The notes under the pieces: generated by a model | What the model saw: only the letters and a program-made list of their open reading frames with translations | The model's database searches: none | Told to the model about the DNA's origin: nothing | NCBI GenBank assembly: GCA_009746045.1 | Contig: RPFO01000276.1 | Coordinates: 1,715,515 to 1,779,514, forward strand | Direction of reading: 5' to 3' | Length of the DNA: 64,000 nucleotides | DNA from: Mesostigma viride | Lineage: Eukaryota; Streptophyta; Mesostigmatophyceae; Mesostigmatales; Mesostigmataceae | Shown here: piece by piece, positions 38,530-46,969 of the stretch | Numbering within the stretch: the stretch's first letter is position 1 | Layout of the letters: each line of letters begins with the position of its first letter | Position numbers and translations under genes: made by a program

Positions 38530-39441
38530 ATGGACACCCAGGACGTCCCGTCGATCCACCCGATCGTGAGGGAACTGCTGAAGATCGAGACGGCCCCTCA
38601 GAAGTCCGACCGATGGTACGCGGAGCGGGACCAGAAACTCACGGCGTCCGACGTGCCCGCGGCCCTCGGGGACAATCCCTACCAGAGCCGCGACAAGCTC
38701 CTGCGCAAGAAGCTGGGGGACGCGCGGTACGTCTTCAAGGGCAACTCGGCCACCGCGTGGGGGAACGAAAACGAGTCCGTCGCCGCGGAGGAGTACTGCC
38801 GCAAGACCGGCAAGACGCGGTTCGAGTTCGGGCTCCTGACGCACCCCATCCACCCCTGGCTCGCGGGGTCGCCCGACGGGATCACCGCGGACGGGATCTT
38901 GATGGAGATCAAGTGTCCCATCAAGCGAGAGATCAAGCACGAGATCCCCGCGCATTACGTCGGTCAAGTCCAGGTCCTGCTGGAGATCCTGAACCTGGAG
39001 ACGGCCCACTTCATCCAGTTCCGACCCGAGACGACCTGGACCCCCATGGTGTTGGACATCCTGCCCATCCGGCGAGACCGCAACTGGTTCCGTCGCAAGC
39101 TGCCCTTGCTGAAATCCTTCTACGACGAGTGGATGACCGCGGCGCGCAACGGCGGCCTGAAGTACCTGGACCGCGGCGGATTCCGCGACTCCTCCGATTC
39201 GTCGCGGGACCCGTCCCCGTCCGCGAAACGCCCGAGAACCGAAGTCGAGATCGACATCGACATCCCGCTCCCGTTCCCCTTCCTGACCAAACCGCGCGGT
39301 TTCGTGGACCCGCCCGCGGCCGCCACGAATCCTCCTCCGCACACCCGGCCGCAATCGTCCGCACGCGACGAGATCGAAGACGCGGAGGAGCCGGACCCGT
39401 CCGTTCGTTCCAACGGGGAGGCATTAAATCGAACGGAGTAG
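38530..39441 (+). CDS. YqaJ/lambda-exonuclease-like viral recombinase nuclease
   Basis: A 303-residue protein. Motifs: TASDVPAALG (residues 39-47), WGNENESVA (77-85), then the active site D116 in GSPDG, E126-I-K128 in LMEIKCP, and Q148 in VGQVQV. The C-terminal 80 residues are disordered. The enzyme degrades one strand from DNA ends for single-strand annealing, in keeping with the adjacent resolvase. Intact; the ATG at 38530 fits the family start. Confidence 0.9.
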   Translation: MDTQDVPSIHPIVRELLKIETAPQKSDRWYAERDQKLTASDVPAALGDNPYQSRDKLLRKKLGDARYVFKGNSATAWGNENESVAAEEYCRKTGKTRFEFGLLTHPIHPWLAGSPDGITADGILMEIKCPIKREIKHEIPAHYVGQVQVLLEILNLETAHFIQFRPETTWTPMVLDILPIRRDRNWFRRKLPLLKSFYDEWMTAARNGGLKYLDRGGFRDSSDSSRDPSPSAKRPRTEVEIDIDIPLPFPFLTKPRGFVDPPAAATNPPPHTRPQSSARDEIEDAEEPDPSVRSNGEALNRTE

Positions 39442-39458
39442 GTAAGTACGTCGTCCCG

Positions 39459-39951
39459 ATGTCCACCGAGTCGAGCGAGCCGTCGCCGGCGGACGCGGGC
39501 AAGATATCCCAGACCGACGCCGTCGTGTTGATCGAGTCGAAGGGGCTGTACACGATGGACGTCGAGGGCGAGAAGCGGTACATCATGGCGTTTTCGGACG
39601 TGGACACGGCGCAGAAGTTCGCCATATCCGCCATCGTGTTGCACGGGATGGGAGACGACGAAGAAGACGATCTCGACGGGTACGACGCGCCTTGCGTCCC
39701 CGCCGAGGCGTTCGCGGAGGCGGTGAAGACGGTCGGCCGCATGACGTCCGCGGACAAGCGGACGCCCGTCGAGACGTTCTACGCGACCGACCTGATGACC
39801 TGGTCCGTCCCGCTGTCTGAGCTCCAAAGTCGATGCGAGGACACGGGCGAGTGCATATTCCTAGTGCGACCGAACCTCCCCCCACGATGTTCGACTCGAA
39901 GAGCGGGAGGTGGAGGATCGTGAAACGGGACGGGAAAGCCGTCGCGTCGTA
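39459..39951 (+). CDS. Hypothetical protein, frameshifted near its end
   Basis: The ATG at 39459 opens a frame with AVVLIESKGLYTMDVEGEKR, AFSDVDTAQKFAIS and CIFLVRPNLPP. At AACCTCCCCCCACG one more C would continue with MFDSKSGRWRIVKRDGKA to TAA at 39951, a natural-looking end. As assembled it stops at 39923. About 164 residues. No family is recognised; it may be co-transcribed with the exonuclease. Confidence 0.5.
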
Positions 39952-40015
39952 ATTCGATGCGCGATAACGCGTTCCTCTGATATTGTCGTGGTAATAAAAC
40001 GAATTTCATTTCAAA

Positions 40016-40633
40016 TCATTTCAGATCAAGGACCATCGCATGCACGTTCCGACACCTTCCGCCGCACGCGCTCCGATCGTCGGGGGTGCGCCAATAGCCT
40101 TCTCCGTAATCGAACAGGATCTCGCGTCCCTTCAGGATCGTGCGGAGGGCGACGACGGGGAGTCCGCCGCGGCCGTCTCTGCGTATCTCCGCGTTAGGAC
40201 CAAGGAATCGCGTCCCGCGGTAATCGTTCGCGAAACTCATCTCGTTGCCGAACATCTTCCCGTCCACGTAGCTGGCCGAGTCGGTGTCCTTGGAAAGATC
40301 CGCGAAGTAGGTCGTGTCGAGGCTCGCCGGGATCCGCACTCGCCCCGTGTCCGCCTGTCTGGTGACCGTCCACACGATCCCGCCGTACTCCCCTATCCTC
40401 TCCCCTTTCCGTATCGCGCGGGCGGCGAACAGGCCGAACTGGCCGTGACACGGATGGTCCGGATCGTCGACCTTCCGCACGCGCACGCGCCGGTTGAACC
40501 CGTCCGGATCATCCGCCCGTCGTCGATCGATCGCGAGCTCCGGACGGATCGGTCCGGGCACGTAGAATCGGAGAGGGTGCGACTCGCCCCCCAGGAGTTC
40601 CATGGCCATCTCTCTCGCGCGCGGTGTCGCCAT
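40016..40633 (-). CDS. SET-domain protein methyltransferase
   Basis: A 205-residue protein from the ATG at 40631-40633. SET-domain pieces in order: GLFAARAIRKGERIGEYGG (SAM-binding start), GNEMSFANDYRG (in place of the usual RFxNHxC/NDP), and VALRTILKGREILFDYGEGYW (the GEEL.FDYG block with the catalytic Tyr). No post-SET cysteine cluster is obvious. Viral SET proteins such as the chlorovirus vSET methylate host histone H3, so host chromatin silencing is the likely role. Intact. Confidence 0.75.
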   Translation of the reverse strand: MATPRAREMAMELLGGESHPLRFYVPGPIRPELAIDRRRADDPDGFNRRVRVRKVDDPDHPCHGQFGLFAARAIRKGERIGEYGGIVWTVTRQADTGRVRIPASLDTTYFADLSKDTDSASYVDGKMFGNEMSFANDYRGTRFLGPNAEIRRDGRGGLPVVALRTILKGREILFDYGEGYWRTPDDRSACGGRCRNVHAMVLDLK

Positions 40634-40680
40634 GGGGCGAACGCAAATAATAATAGTCGCATACAATAAACGCCCCCGTC

Positions 40681-41403
40681 ATGAACGAGGGTCCCTCGGG
40701 GGACTTGCAGGCCGCCGTCAACATGCTGGCAATGGCGAAGGGCCATATCCGCGGCGGGACCGCGCCGAGTCGAACGACCGACGACGACCCGCACGCGCGG
40801 GACTTCGTGCGACCCCCGGCCAAGCGCGCGAGTACGGGATACGGCCAACCGGGACGGATACGGAAACTCGTCGAAAGACAGGTGAAGGCGTCCCTGGAAC
40901 GCCAGGATCGCGCGAGGGTCGAGAAGGAGAAGGCGAAGTCGCCCGAGATGAGTTACAGGGACAGGAAAAACAAGTGGGCGGCGGAGGCGGAGAAGCAGGT
41001 CCGCCTGTGGCTGAAAGAACAACGGGTGCCGAAAGGCCAAACGGTCTTCATCCGACTGTCGCACCACAAGAACCGGTACGTGCTCAATATGAACAGAGAC
41101 ATGAATAGAGTCAACGCCCAGCTGCTACTATGGTTCAAGCGGCGCAAGATACGTGTCGGGCGCGGGCTGAGAGTGGAAGCCGCCTTCCGCGACCAAGTGA
41201 AAGGGAGAGACGGCGCGAAGGGGAACGGCGTCGTGATCGTCCGGAAGCAGTTCCGAGTGCGCGACCCGCTCACGAGACTGAGAGAGTCCCAGCTCAGATT
41301 CCTCGCGATTCAGAAGAGAGAGGGAAACCTACCGAAGGAACCCGTGGAGCCGTATAACAAGAGCCGCGTCGACGCGCAGATGGGTTTCTGGAACACGCGG
41401 TGA
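40681..41403 (+). CDS. Hypothetical basic protein
   Basis: A 240-residue intact protein, strongly basic. Helical segments (RKLVERQVKASLERQDRARV, RDRKNKWAAEAEKQVRLWL) are followed by a mixed region (VFIRLSHHKNRYVLNMNRDM, QLLLWFKRRKIRVGRGL). No family is recognised. Nucleic-acid binding is suggested by charge only. Confidence 0.5.
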   Translation: MNEGPSGDLQAAVNMLAMAKGHIRGGTAPSRTTDDDPHARDFVRPPAKRASTGYGQPGRIRKLVERQVKASLERQDRARVEKEKAKSPEMSYRDRKNKWAAEAEKQVRLWLKEQRVPKGQTVFIRLSHHKNRYVLNMNRDMNRVNAQLLLWFKRRKIRVGRGLRVEAAFRDQVKGRDGAKGNGVVIVRKQFRVRDPLTRLRESQLRFLAIQKREGNLPKEPVEPYNKSRVDAQMGFWNTR

Positions 41404-41413
41404 TCGACCGCTG

Positions 41414-41944
41414 CTAACAGCTTGCGTTCCCGACCGTCGCCACCCGCAAAAGGCCGCACTTCCAGCTGTCCCCGTGGAGAACCGAGCTCGCGGCGGAACC
41501 GAACACTCCGTGGTTCGCGCCGAACTCGTTCATTTTGTCCGCCAGGTGGGTGACGGGCGCCGATACGCGGTTCGGGAAAAGGCCGAACCCGCTCAACGCG
41601 TCGCTCGCCCACGAGACGGGGTTCATGTTCGCGATGTACGCCTTGGACAATTCGTGCGCGACCGTCGCGGGGACGAACGCCTTGGACGAAACCGGAGTGT
41701 GGTTCGGGATGGGCGGGGACGCGGCCGGCTGTAGCGCTCGCGGCTGCACGGGCACGATGGATCCCGCGTGAGGACCCACGTCCACGAGAGGGGCGGACGG
41801 CTCTTCGGGGCGGGTGGCCGGATGCTCCCCGTTCTTGGACCTCGGATGCAACTGCGAGACCCTCGTGGCCTCGTAGTCCGCCCTCGCGACCACGACCACG
41901 AGGATCAGAACGACCAAGGCGGCGAACGTTTTGTAGGTTTCCAT
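41414..41944 (-). CDS. Membrane or secreted protein with N-terminal hydrophobic helix
   Basis: A 176-residue protein from the ATG at 41942-41944. The sequence METYKTFAALVVLILVVVVA is a signal anchor. A Pro-rich linker follows, then a soluble part with cysteines near the end (KCGLLRVATVGNASC). Probable virion membrane protein; family unknown. It converges with the basic-protein gene with only about 10 bp between. Confidence 0.5.
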   Translation of the reverse strand: METYKTFAALVVLILVVVVARADYEATRVSQLHPRSKNGEHPATRPEEPSAPLVDVGPHAGSIVPVQPRALQPAASPPIPNHTPVSSKAFVPATVAHELSKAYIANMNPVSWASDALSGFGLFPNRVSAPVTHLADKMNEFGANHGVFGSAASSVLHGDSWKCGLLRVATVGNASC

Positions 41945-42055
41945 CGCTCGGTCGATCGGTCGGTCGATATAAGGTAGAGGAGAGACATTTGTCGCAGCGT
42001 TATTTTCCTGTCGGACTACATAATAACAGCGCGGTCGCTGCGGTCGAGCCTGTGG

Positions 42056-42531
42056 ATGGCCGCGTCCGAGCCCGAAGTGGTCCCCGCGACCCTGGCGGAA
42101 CCCCGCAAGTCCCAACGGGAGAGGGCCGTCCAGGTGAAGCTTCGAGACGAACTGGGTTGCGAAATGGAGGTGCCTTGTCGCGCGGGAAAGATCGACCTAT
42201 TGTGTCGCAAACGCAAGCTGATGATCGAAGTCAAGGAGTGGAGCAGTTGGACGGCCGGGATCGGTCAACTGCTCGCGTACGGCGAGGATTTCGCCGGATT
42301 CAAAAAACGACTGCACTATTCCGCGCCCCGTGGTCCCACAGCGTGTCCCCGAAGAGATTGCAGTTTATCGGTGACGTTTGCAAGAAGCGCGGTATACAAT
42401 TGACGCTAGACGGTAGCATCGGGTTGCAAGACGCGACCGATCGGCCCTCGAGGACTCTGCGAGACAGGCTATCTAGACTACTCCATTGCAGATGTTTCGC
42501 GAATTCGGAACGTTTGTTTTATTCGCAATAA
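42056..42531 (+). CDS. PD-(D/E)XK nuclease-like protein, frameshifted
   Basis: The core reads EVPCRAGKIDLLCRKRKLMI, then EVKEW (D47, E58, K60), then TAGIGQLLAYGEDF. This is the restriction-endonuclease-like fold found in many giant-virus proteins. A shift near 42325 moves to a frame with SPKRLQFIGDVCKKRGIQLT, which completes the domain. With the shift as assembled, the protein ends at 42403. The last stop overlaps the hairpin at 42517. Confidence 0.6.
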
Positions 42532-42533
42532 AA
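42517..42533. terminator. Perfect TTTTATT-CGC-AATAAAA hairpin between convergent genes
   Basis: A perfect 7-bp stem with 3-base loop contains the stop codon of the + strand gene and ends 5 bp before the stop of the - strand gene. It is the cleanest example of the shared 3'-end hairpins in this genome. Confidence 0.65.
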
Positions 42534-42537
42534 GGAA

Positions 42538-43404
42538 TCAATATCCGATGCCTAACTTGATGTACCCGGGGTACACCGGCCTCTTGGACTTCGCCAACAG
42601 GTTTTTGAACGCGTTGATCGCGAAGTAGAACAAAAAGAGGGGGTTTTCCTTCTGAAAGAGTTCCGTCACCGTCTGGACGCTTTCGGGGATGCCGACGACG
42701 AAATCCTTCATCTGGTTCAGATCCACGCGGCCCCACGTCTTCGGGTCCGTCTTATCCGTCTCCGGCATCGGGGGGAACACGCCCGCGGGGACGTCCTTGC
42801 TTCCGTAGTACCCCGCGTAGTCGGACGTCTCGTACCGGAACGGGTCGAGGTCTCCCGCCCCTCCGTGGACGTACACGAAGTCCCCGTGAAACCCGTGCAG
42901 GTCTCGCACTCGGACGCCGGGCAGCGAAACGCTGTGGACGAACCGGAACCTGGCGAGGATCGTCGGGATGCGCGGGACGACCCCTGTGTCCTTGGGTCCT
43001 CGGATGTACGTCCCCGGGATCTGGGACAAAAGCGACCCGTCCGCGTAATCGTACAACACCAAGTTCCCGTTGAATAGGAGCCCGCTGTTTCCCAAGAGGA
43101 CGGGGAACGTGACGGCCGAGCCGGTCCGCGGACAGTACGTCACGCTGTTCCCGAACAGGTGGACGATCTCGTACTTCTCGATCAGCGACAGGGGCACGAC
43201 GACCATGTTCTCCCCCATGACCACGCACACCACCATCGAGTCCGGAGTCAGGTACCCCGGCTCGTCCTTGGACAAGATCGGTTCGGCCAGCGGCTTCGTG
43301 CGGTCGAGATCCACCGCGTGGGGCGGTTGTCCTCGCGCCCCGACGAGACGACGGCGGATGCTCCCCGTGTCGATCGCCATGTGACGCGCGGCGGCGTTTA
43401 CCAT
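42538..43404 (-). CDS. DUF3179-like protein
   Basis: A 288-residue protein from the ATG at 43402-43404. The central block (MVVCVVMGENMVVVPLSLIE, EIVHLFGNSVTYCPRTGSAV, FNGNLVLYDY, LLSQIPGTYIRGP) follows the DUF3179 pattern of an autonomous folding unit with HEIVND..VTYCP. The HE is replaced by EI here. The family is bacterial and of unknown function, so lateral acquisition is likely. The start overlaps the TAA of the upstream gene (TAATG), so the two are translationally coupled. Confidence 0.6.
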   Translation of the reverse strand: MVNAAARHMAIDTGSIRRRLVGARGQPPHAVDLDRTKPLAEPILSKDEPGYLTPDSMVVCVVMGENMVVVPLSLIEKYEIVHLFGNSVTYCPRTGSAVTFPVLLGNSGLLFNGNLVLYDYADGSLLSQIPGTYIRGPKDTGVVPRIPTILARFRFVHSVSLPGVRVRDLHGFHGDFVYVHGGAGDLDPFRYETSDYAGYYGSKDVPAGVFPPMPETDKTDPKTWGRVDLNQMKDFVVGIPESVQTVTELFQKENPLFLFYFAINAFKNLLAKSKRPVYPGYIKLGIGY

Positions 43405-43679
43405 TACCTTCGAAATGTTTCCTTCTCCGGCGCGCACCCGCTCGCCCGCTTCACGAATTCGAGGAACATCGGGAAGTCTGCGTGTCGTAGCAACGGGTAG
43501 CCGTACTCCTTGCACTGTTCCAACAGGGTGATGTACAAGTTCATGATCTCGTCGCTGTACGTGCTCTCGAAGGACCCGGGACAGTACCGTTCCGCCATGG
43601 TATCGTGATCGTCTCGAGCGGCCGCGACCTCGCCGTTCGCCGTCGTGACGCGATACGCGCCGGTCGCCGGATGTCTCAT
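43404..43679 (-). CDS. Hypothetical small protein
   Basis: A 91-residue protein starting MRHPATGAYRVTTANGEV. The second half is helical (SDEIMNLYITLLEQCKEYGY, FPMFLEFVKRASG). No family is recognised. It is the first gene of a two-gene unit with the DUF3179-like gene, whose ATG overlaps its stop. Confidence 0.5.
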   Translation of the reverse strand: MRHPATGAYRVTTANGEVAAARDDHDTMAERYCPGSFESTYSDEIMNLYITLLEQCKEYGYPLLRHADFPMFLEFVKRASGCAPEKETFRR

Positions 43680-43711
43680 GTTATATGATTATCGGGCCAT
43701 AATTTGCGCTC

Positions 43712-43924
43712 TCACCGGAACGCGCCGGAGGCCATGCCCGGGAGGTAGAGCGCGGCGAGGACCGCGACGAGCCAGAAAGGCGCGATCGTCTGCCGCGCGC
43801 CGGTCCCGAACGCCAACGGCCGACCGTTCTCGTCGAACATGCACCTCGGACGGAAAAACAGCAGCACGTACGCCGCGGACGAAAAGAGGAGGACGTCGCG
43901 GATCGCTCTCTGCATCGGGCCCAC
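43712..43924 (-). CDS. Small two-helix membrane protein
   Basis: A 70-residue protein with two hydrophobic stretches (VLLFSSAAYVLLFF and FWLVAVLAALYLPGMAS) separated by a short polar loop. It lies 3 bp downstream of the SLATT-like gene on the same strand and is probably co-expressed with it. Confidence 0.5.
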   Translation of the reverse strand: MGPMQRAIRDVLLFSSAAYVLLFFRPRCMFDENGRPLAFGTGARQTIAPFWLVAVLAALYLPGMASGAFR

Positions 43925-43927
43925 ATA

Positions 43928-44674
43928 CTACTTGGCAACATTGTTTTCCTTGTGGACGTTGACGCTCATTTCGAACGTGTTCCTTCGCGACGGTCGGTCC
44001 GTGTGCTTGTTCAAGGTGTGAGAGGGGAGATTCGGACTCTCGGCTATCATGTGGTCGATGTTGATCCGGGTCAGCTGGACGAACTCGTACGCGTTCGCGC
44101 GCTTGGACCGCGGTTTGGACAGTTCCGCGTCGATCTCGCGGTACAGAGCGGAGAACTTGTGGGCCGTTTGCTTGTGCTTCTCGCTCCTTTGCGCGAATCT
44201 CAAAAAGTTTTGCACTCCCGTCAGCGCGGACACCACCACGCTGATGACCCCGAGCGCCAACGTGACGGATTCGTCCTGATCGCACGGCCCGCTGCCCGCC
44301 TTGCTGAAGGCGGTCGCGCCCCCCGCGGCCGAGAGGAGGATCGCCGGGATGCCGAGAAGCTGGGAGAACAGCCCCGCCCGGTCGGCCGCGGCCATGTGCA
44401 TGTTGCGAAGACCGACCGCCTTCTGTCCCCAGCGATAGATCAGGTGCTCGATGTCGGGCGTCCACTCCGCCCCGATCTCCCCCTCCCCGCTGTCTTCCGG
44501 CGAGGAATCGTCTTCGCGGACCACGTACGTGTAGATGTTGATGTTGGACGGATGCTCCAAGGGCCTTCGGGCGTCGCCGTCGACGCTCGATGTCGACCCC
44601 GCCATTTGTCCCGTCCCGATGAAGATGGGATGCACGGGAGGCATCGCGCGGGCTTCGGTCACTTCCGTGTGCAT
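43928..44674 (-). CDS. SLATT-domain two-transmembrane protein
   Basis: A 248-residue protein. Residues 80-185 match the SLATT layout: a Trp/Arg helix (YRWGQKAVGLRNMHMAAADR), TM1 (LLGIPAILLSAAGGATAF, about 105-123), TM2 (LALGVISVVVSALTGVQNFL, about 139-158), then AQRSEKHKQTAHKFSALYRE. In bacteria SLATT proteins are predicted pore-forming effectors paired with nucleotide-signal systems that kill or arrest infected cells. No cyclase or SLOG partner is next to it, so a viral membrane or host-control role is inferred. Intact. Confidence 0.7.
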   Translation of the reverse strand: MHTEVTEARAMPPVHPIFIGTGQMAGSTSSVDGDARRPLEHPSNINIYTYVVREDDSSPEDSGEGEIGAEWTPDIEHLIYRWGQKAVGLRNMHMAAADRAGLFSQLLGIPAILLSAAGGATAFSKAGSGPCDQDESVTLALGVISVVVSALTGVQNFLRFAQRSEKHKQTAHKFSALYREIDAELSKPRSKRANAYEFVQLTRINIDHMIAESPNLPSHTLNKHTDRPSRRNTFEMSVNVHKENNVAK

Positions 44675-44729
44675 GGCGATACGAGGGCGGGCGATCGTCC
44701 CGTTCCGTTACCATGAGCGTCAGAAATGT

Positions 44730-45298
44730 TTACGACTCGTCGACGACCGCGGCCTTTTTGTACGCGGTGTCGGGCGTGTCGACTTCGAGTCGCGCGGCCG
44801 CGAAGAGGAGGTCGGACAGCCGGTTCAGGAAAGACACCGCCACGACCTCCACGCCCCCTCTCTCGCGATCGCCGCCACGCGTCGCTCGGCCCTTCGCGCG
44901 ACGGTCCGACACACGTGGAAACGCGACGCGGACTCCCCGTTACCGCCCGGGAGCACGAAGTTGGTCAGCGGCGGCGTGCGAGCGTCCGCGCCGTCGATCC
45001 ACTCTTCCATCCGACGGATCACGTCCTCGAACATGCGGAGACGACATCGCGCGTCGCGCCGGGCATCGCCACACGGAGTGGACAGGGCGGAACCGACATC
45101 GAGCAGTCGGGCCTGGATATCCGGGATGACGTCATCCTTCAACGCGGCGTCCTTACAAGTCTGGCGCGCGAGGCCCAGAAACGAGTTGGCCTCGTCGACG
45201 GCTCCCAGCGCCTCGAAGATCTCCTCCGACTTGTGCAGGTCGCCCGGGCCGTTGATCCGACTCCGGCCCTCGTCCCCTCGGCGCGTGTACAGCTTCAT
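44730..45298 (-). CDS. MMAB-like: Cob(I)alamin adenosyltransferase (PduO/MMAB type), frameshifted
   Basis: The ATG at 45296-45298 gives MKLYTRRGDEGRSRING (the ATP-binding TKTGDxGxT block), then FEALGAVDEANSFLGLAR and RRMEEWIDG..LTNFVLPGGN. A shift near 44865 moves to a frame with FLNRLSDLLFAAARL, the conserved NRLSDxLF motif. Together these make a full-length enzyme of about 190 residues that adenosylates corrinoid to coenzyme B12. The shift is a single base in a GC-rich stretch. It is an unusual metabolic gene for a virus and would matter only if host or virus uses B12-dependent enzymes such as a class II ribonucleotide reductase. Confidence 0.8.
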
Positions 45299-45421
45299 GG
45301 CGGTATAGATACAAGAGGCCTCGCTTTTCTCTCCCCCGCGACCGCACCCGTCGCTCGCGAACGACCGTCGAATCCACCGAGAGGACGCGTCGGACGTCCT
45401 GAGAGGGACCGGACATCCGGG

Positions 45422-46969
45422 ATGTCCACCATGTCCGGATGGCAGCCCTATTCGGAAGCCACGCGGTGGCTCGTGGACCACGAATGTTTCGTGGGGAAGA
45501 CCGACGAGTACAGCCACCTGCTGCTGGACGGGTTCCAAGGGGGTAAAGCGTACATCCACACGGAGGACCTGCCGTACTTCTATCGGAGGGTCATAGCGGA
45601 CGCCAAGAACGGGAACCCGAACTACATCGTCGAGCAGAAGTCGCGGCCCGTGTTCCCGTTCCACCTGGACGTCGACTGCGAGGACGAAGGGGACATGTTC
45701 GACGCCATCTCGACCCAGTGGATCCCGCTTATCCAGGAGGTCCTGAGAGACGCGCTGCCGGAAGACGCGGACCACGAGGCGGTCGTCTGCCGCGCGCCCA
45801 ACAAGGCGAAGAAGGACAAGGTCAAGACGGGCGTCCACGTCCACTTCCCCAGTCTCCTGGTGGACACGTCCACCGCGCTCGAGCTGCGGTCGTACATCGT
45901 AACGCGTCTTCAAAAGGAGTACGGTCCGAGACCGGAAGACAATCCCTGGCCCGCCGTCATCGACCGTTCCGTGCTGCTGGACAACGGGATCCGCATGCTC
46001 TGGTCGTGGAAATCCACGAGGTGCGCGGAATGTCTGCGAGCGTGCAGGGACGTCGAGAAGGAACTGGGTGCCTGCCAGGCTCCCACGGGCGCCTCGGGAT
46101 GGAAGTGCGCGTGCGTATCGTGCGCCGCTAAGAAGGAGAGGAGGAGGGCGTGTCCCAACAAGTGCTCGTACGGAAAGCTGTCGGAGAAGCGGGAGTACGC
46201 ACCCATCGCCGTATACGACATGGCCGGGAACCGGTACCGGGACTTCGACCGCGAGGAGTGTCTGGGACCGGACTTCGCACTCCCTCTCATGTGGATGACG
46301 TGCGTCCGGTGGCCCGACGACCAGATCCGGAGCCCGGAGAGCGTGCGCGCCTCCCCTCCGGCGTGGTACAACGCCGAAGAGGATCCGACTCGCGAGGAGG
46401 AGCGGAGGAGGAAGAAGGCCGTGCCGGCGAAATCTAAGGACGGGGGGGACGCGACGCCGCAAGCGCACAGGAGGACGGACTGCGTGTCCGACACGCGACC
46501 CGACTACCTGGTCGTGGCCAGGGCCGTCCGAGAGGCGATGGGCGCGTCCATCACCCGGCTGTACTGCGAAGGAGACGGGCTCAAGCGAGTATATCAGGCG
46601 TGGAGCCACCACAAGATGTGCCGCAACGTCGACCGCGAACACGTGAGCAACAACGTGTGGTTCGAGATCACGTGTCGCGGCGTTTCCCAGCGGTGCCACG
46701 ACGACGATTGCAAGGGGTACGCGTCCCCGCCCGTCCCCTTGCCCCCCGCCTACTACCGCCGCCTGTTCGTGTCGCCTGCAGGAGCGGACACGTCCGCCCC
46801 CCTTCCTACGCCCGCGCTTGCGCCTGCTCCTGCGACCGCGGGAAAAACCGCTTCCTCCACGACAGCGTCGTCAAGGGTGCTGGCCGGTCTCCTTCTCGCG
46901 AAAGTGGGATATGACCCGTCCAAAATCGTGTACGGTCGCTCGTGGAAAGGGAAGAAGTCAGGAAAGTAG
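45422..46969 (+). CDS. Archaeo-eukaryotic-type DNA primase
   Basis: A 515-residue protein. The catalytic DxD is in PFHLDVDCED (D83, D85). KTGVHVHFPSLLVD supplies the conserved histidine region, and LDNGIRMLWSWKS the following basic motif. The C-terminal part holds the zinc-type knuckle FEITCRGVSQRCHDDDCKGY, as in herpes UL52/NCLDV primases. It would make primers for genome replication with the D5-like helicase at 31517. The two are separate genes here, as in chloroviruses, not fused as in mimiviruses. Intact; start codon supported by frame and spacing. Confidence 0.8.
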   Translation: MSTMSGWQPYSEATRWLVDHECFVGKTDEYSHLLLDGFQGGKAYIHTEDLPYFYRRVIADAKNGNPNYIVEQKSRPVFPFHLDVDCEDEGDMFDAISTQWIPLIQEVLRDALPEDADHEAVVCRAPNKAKKDKVKTGVHVHFPSLLVDTSTALELRSYIVTRLQKEYGPRPEDNPWPAVIDRSVLLDNGIRMLWSWKSTRCAECLRACRDVEKELGACQAPTGASGWKCACVSCAAKKERRRACPNKCSYGKLSEKREYAPIAVYDMAGNRYRDFDREECLGPDFALPLMWMTCVRWPDDQIRSPESVRASPPAWYNAEEDPTREEERRRKKAVPAKSKDGGDATPQAHRRTDCVSDTRPDYLVVARAVREAMGASITRLYCEGDGLKRVYQAWSHHKMCRNVDREHVSNNVWFEITCRGVSQRCHDDDCKGYASPPVPLPPAYYRRLFVSPAGADTSAPLPTPALAPAPATAGKTASSTTASSRVLAGLLLAKVGYDPSKIVYGRSWKGKKSGK

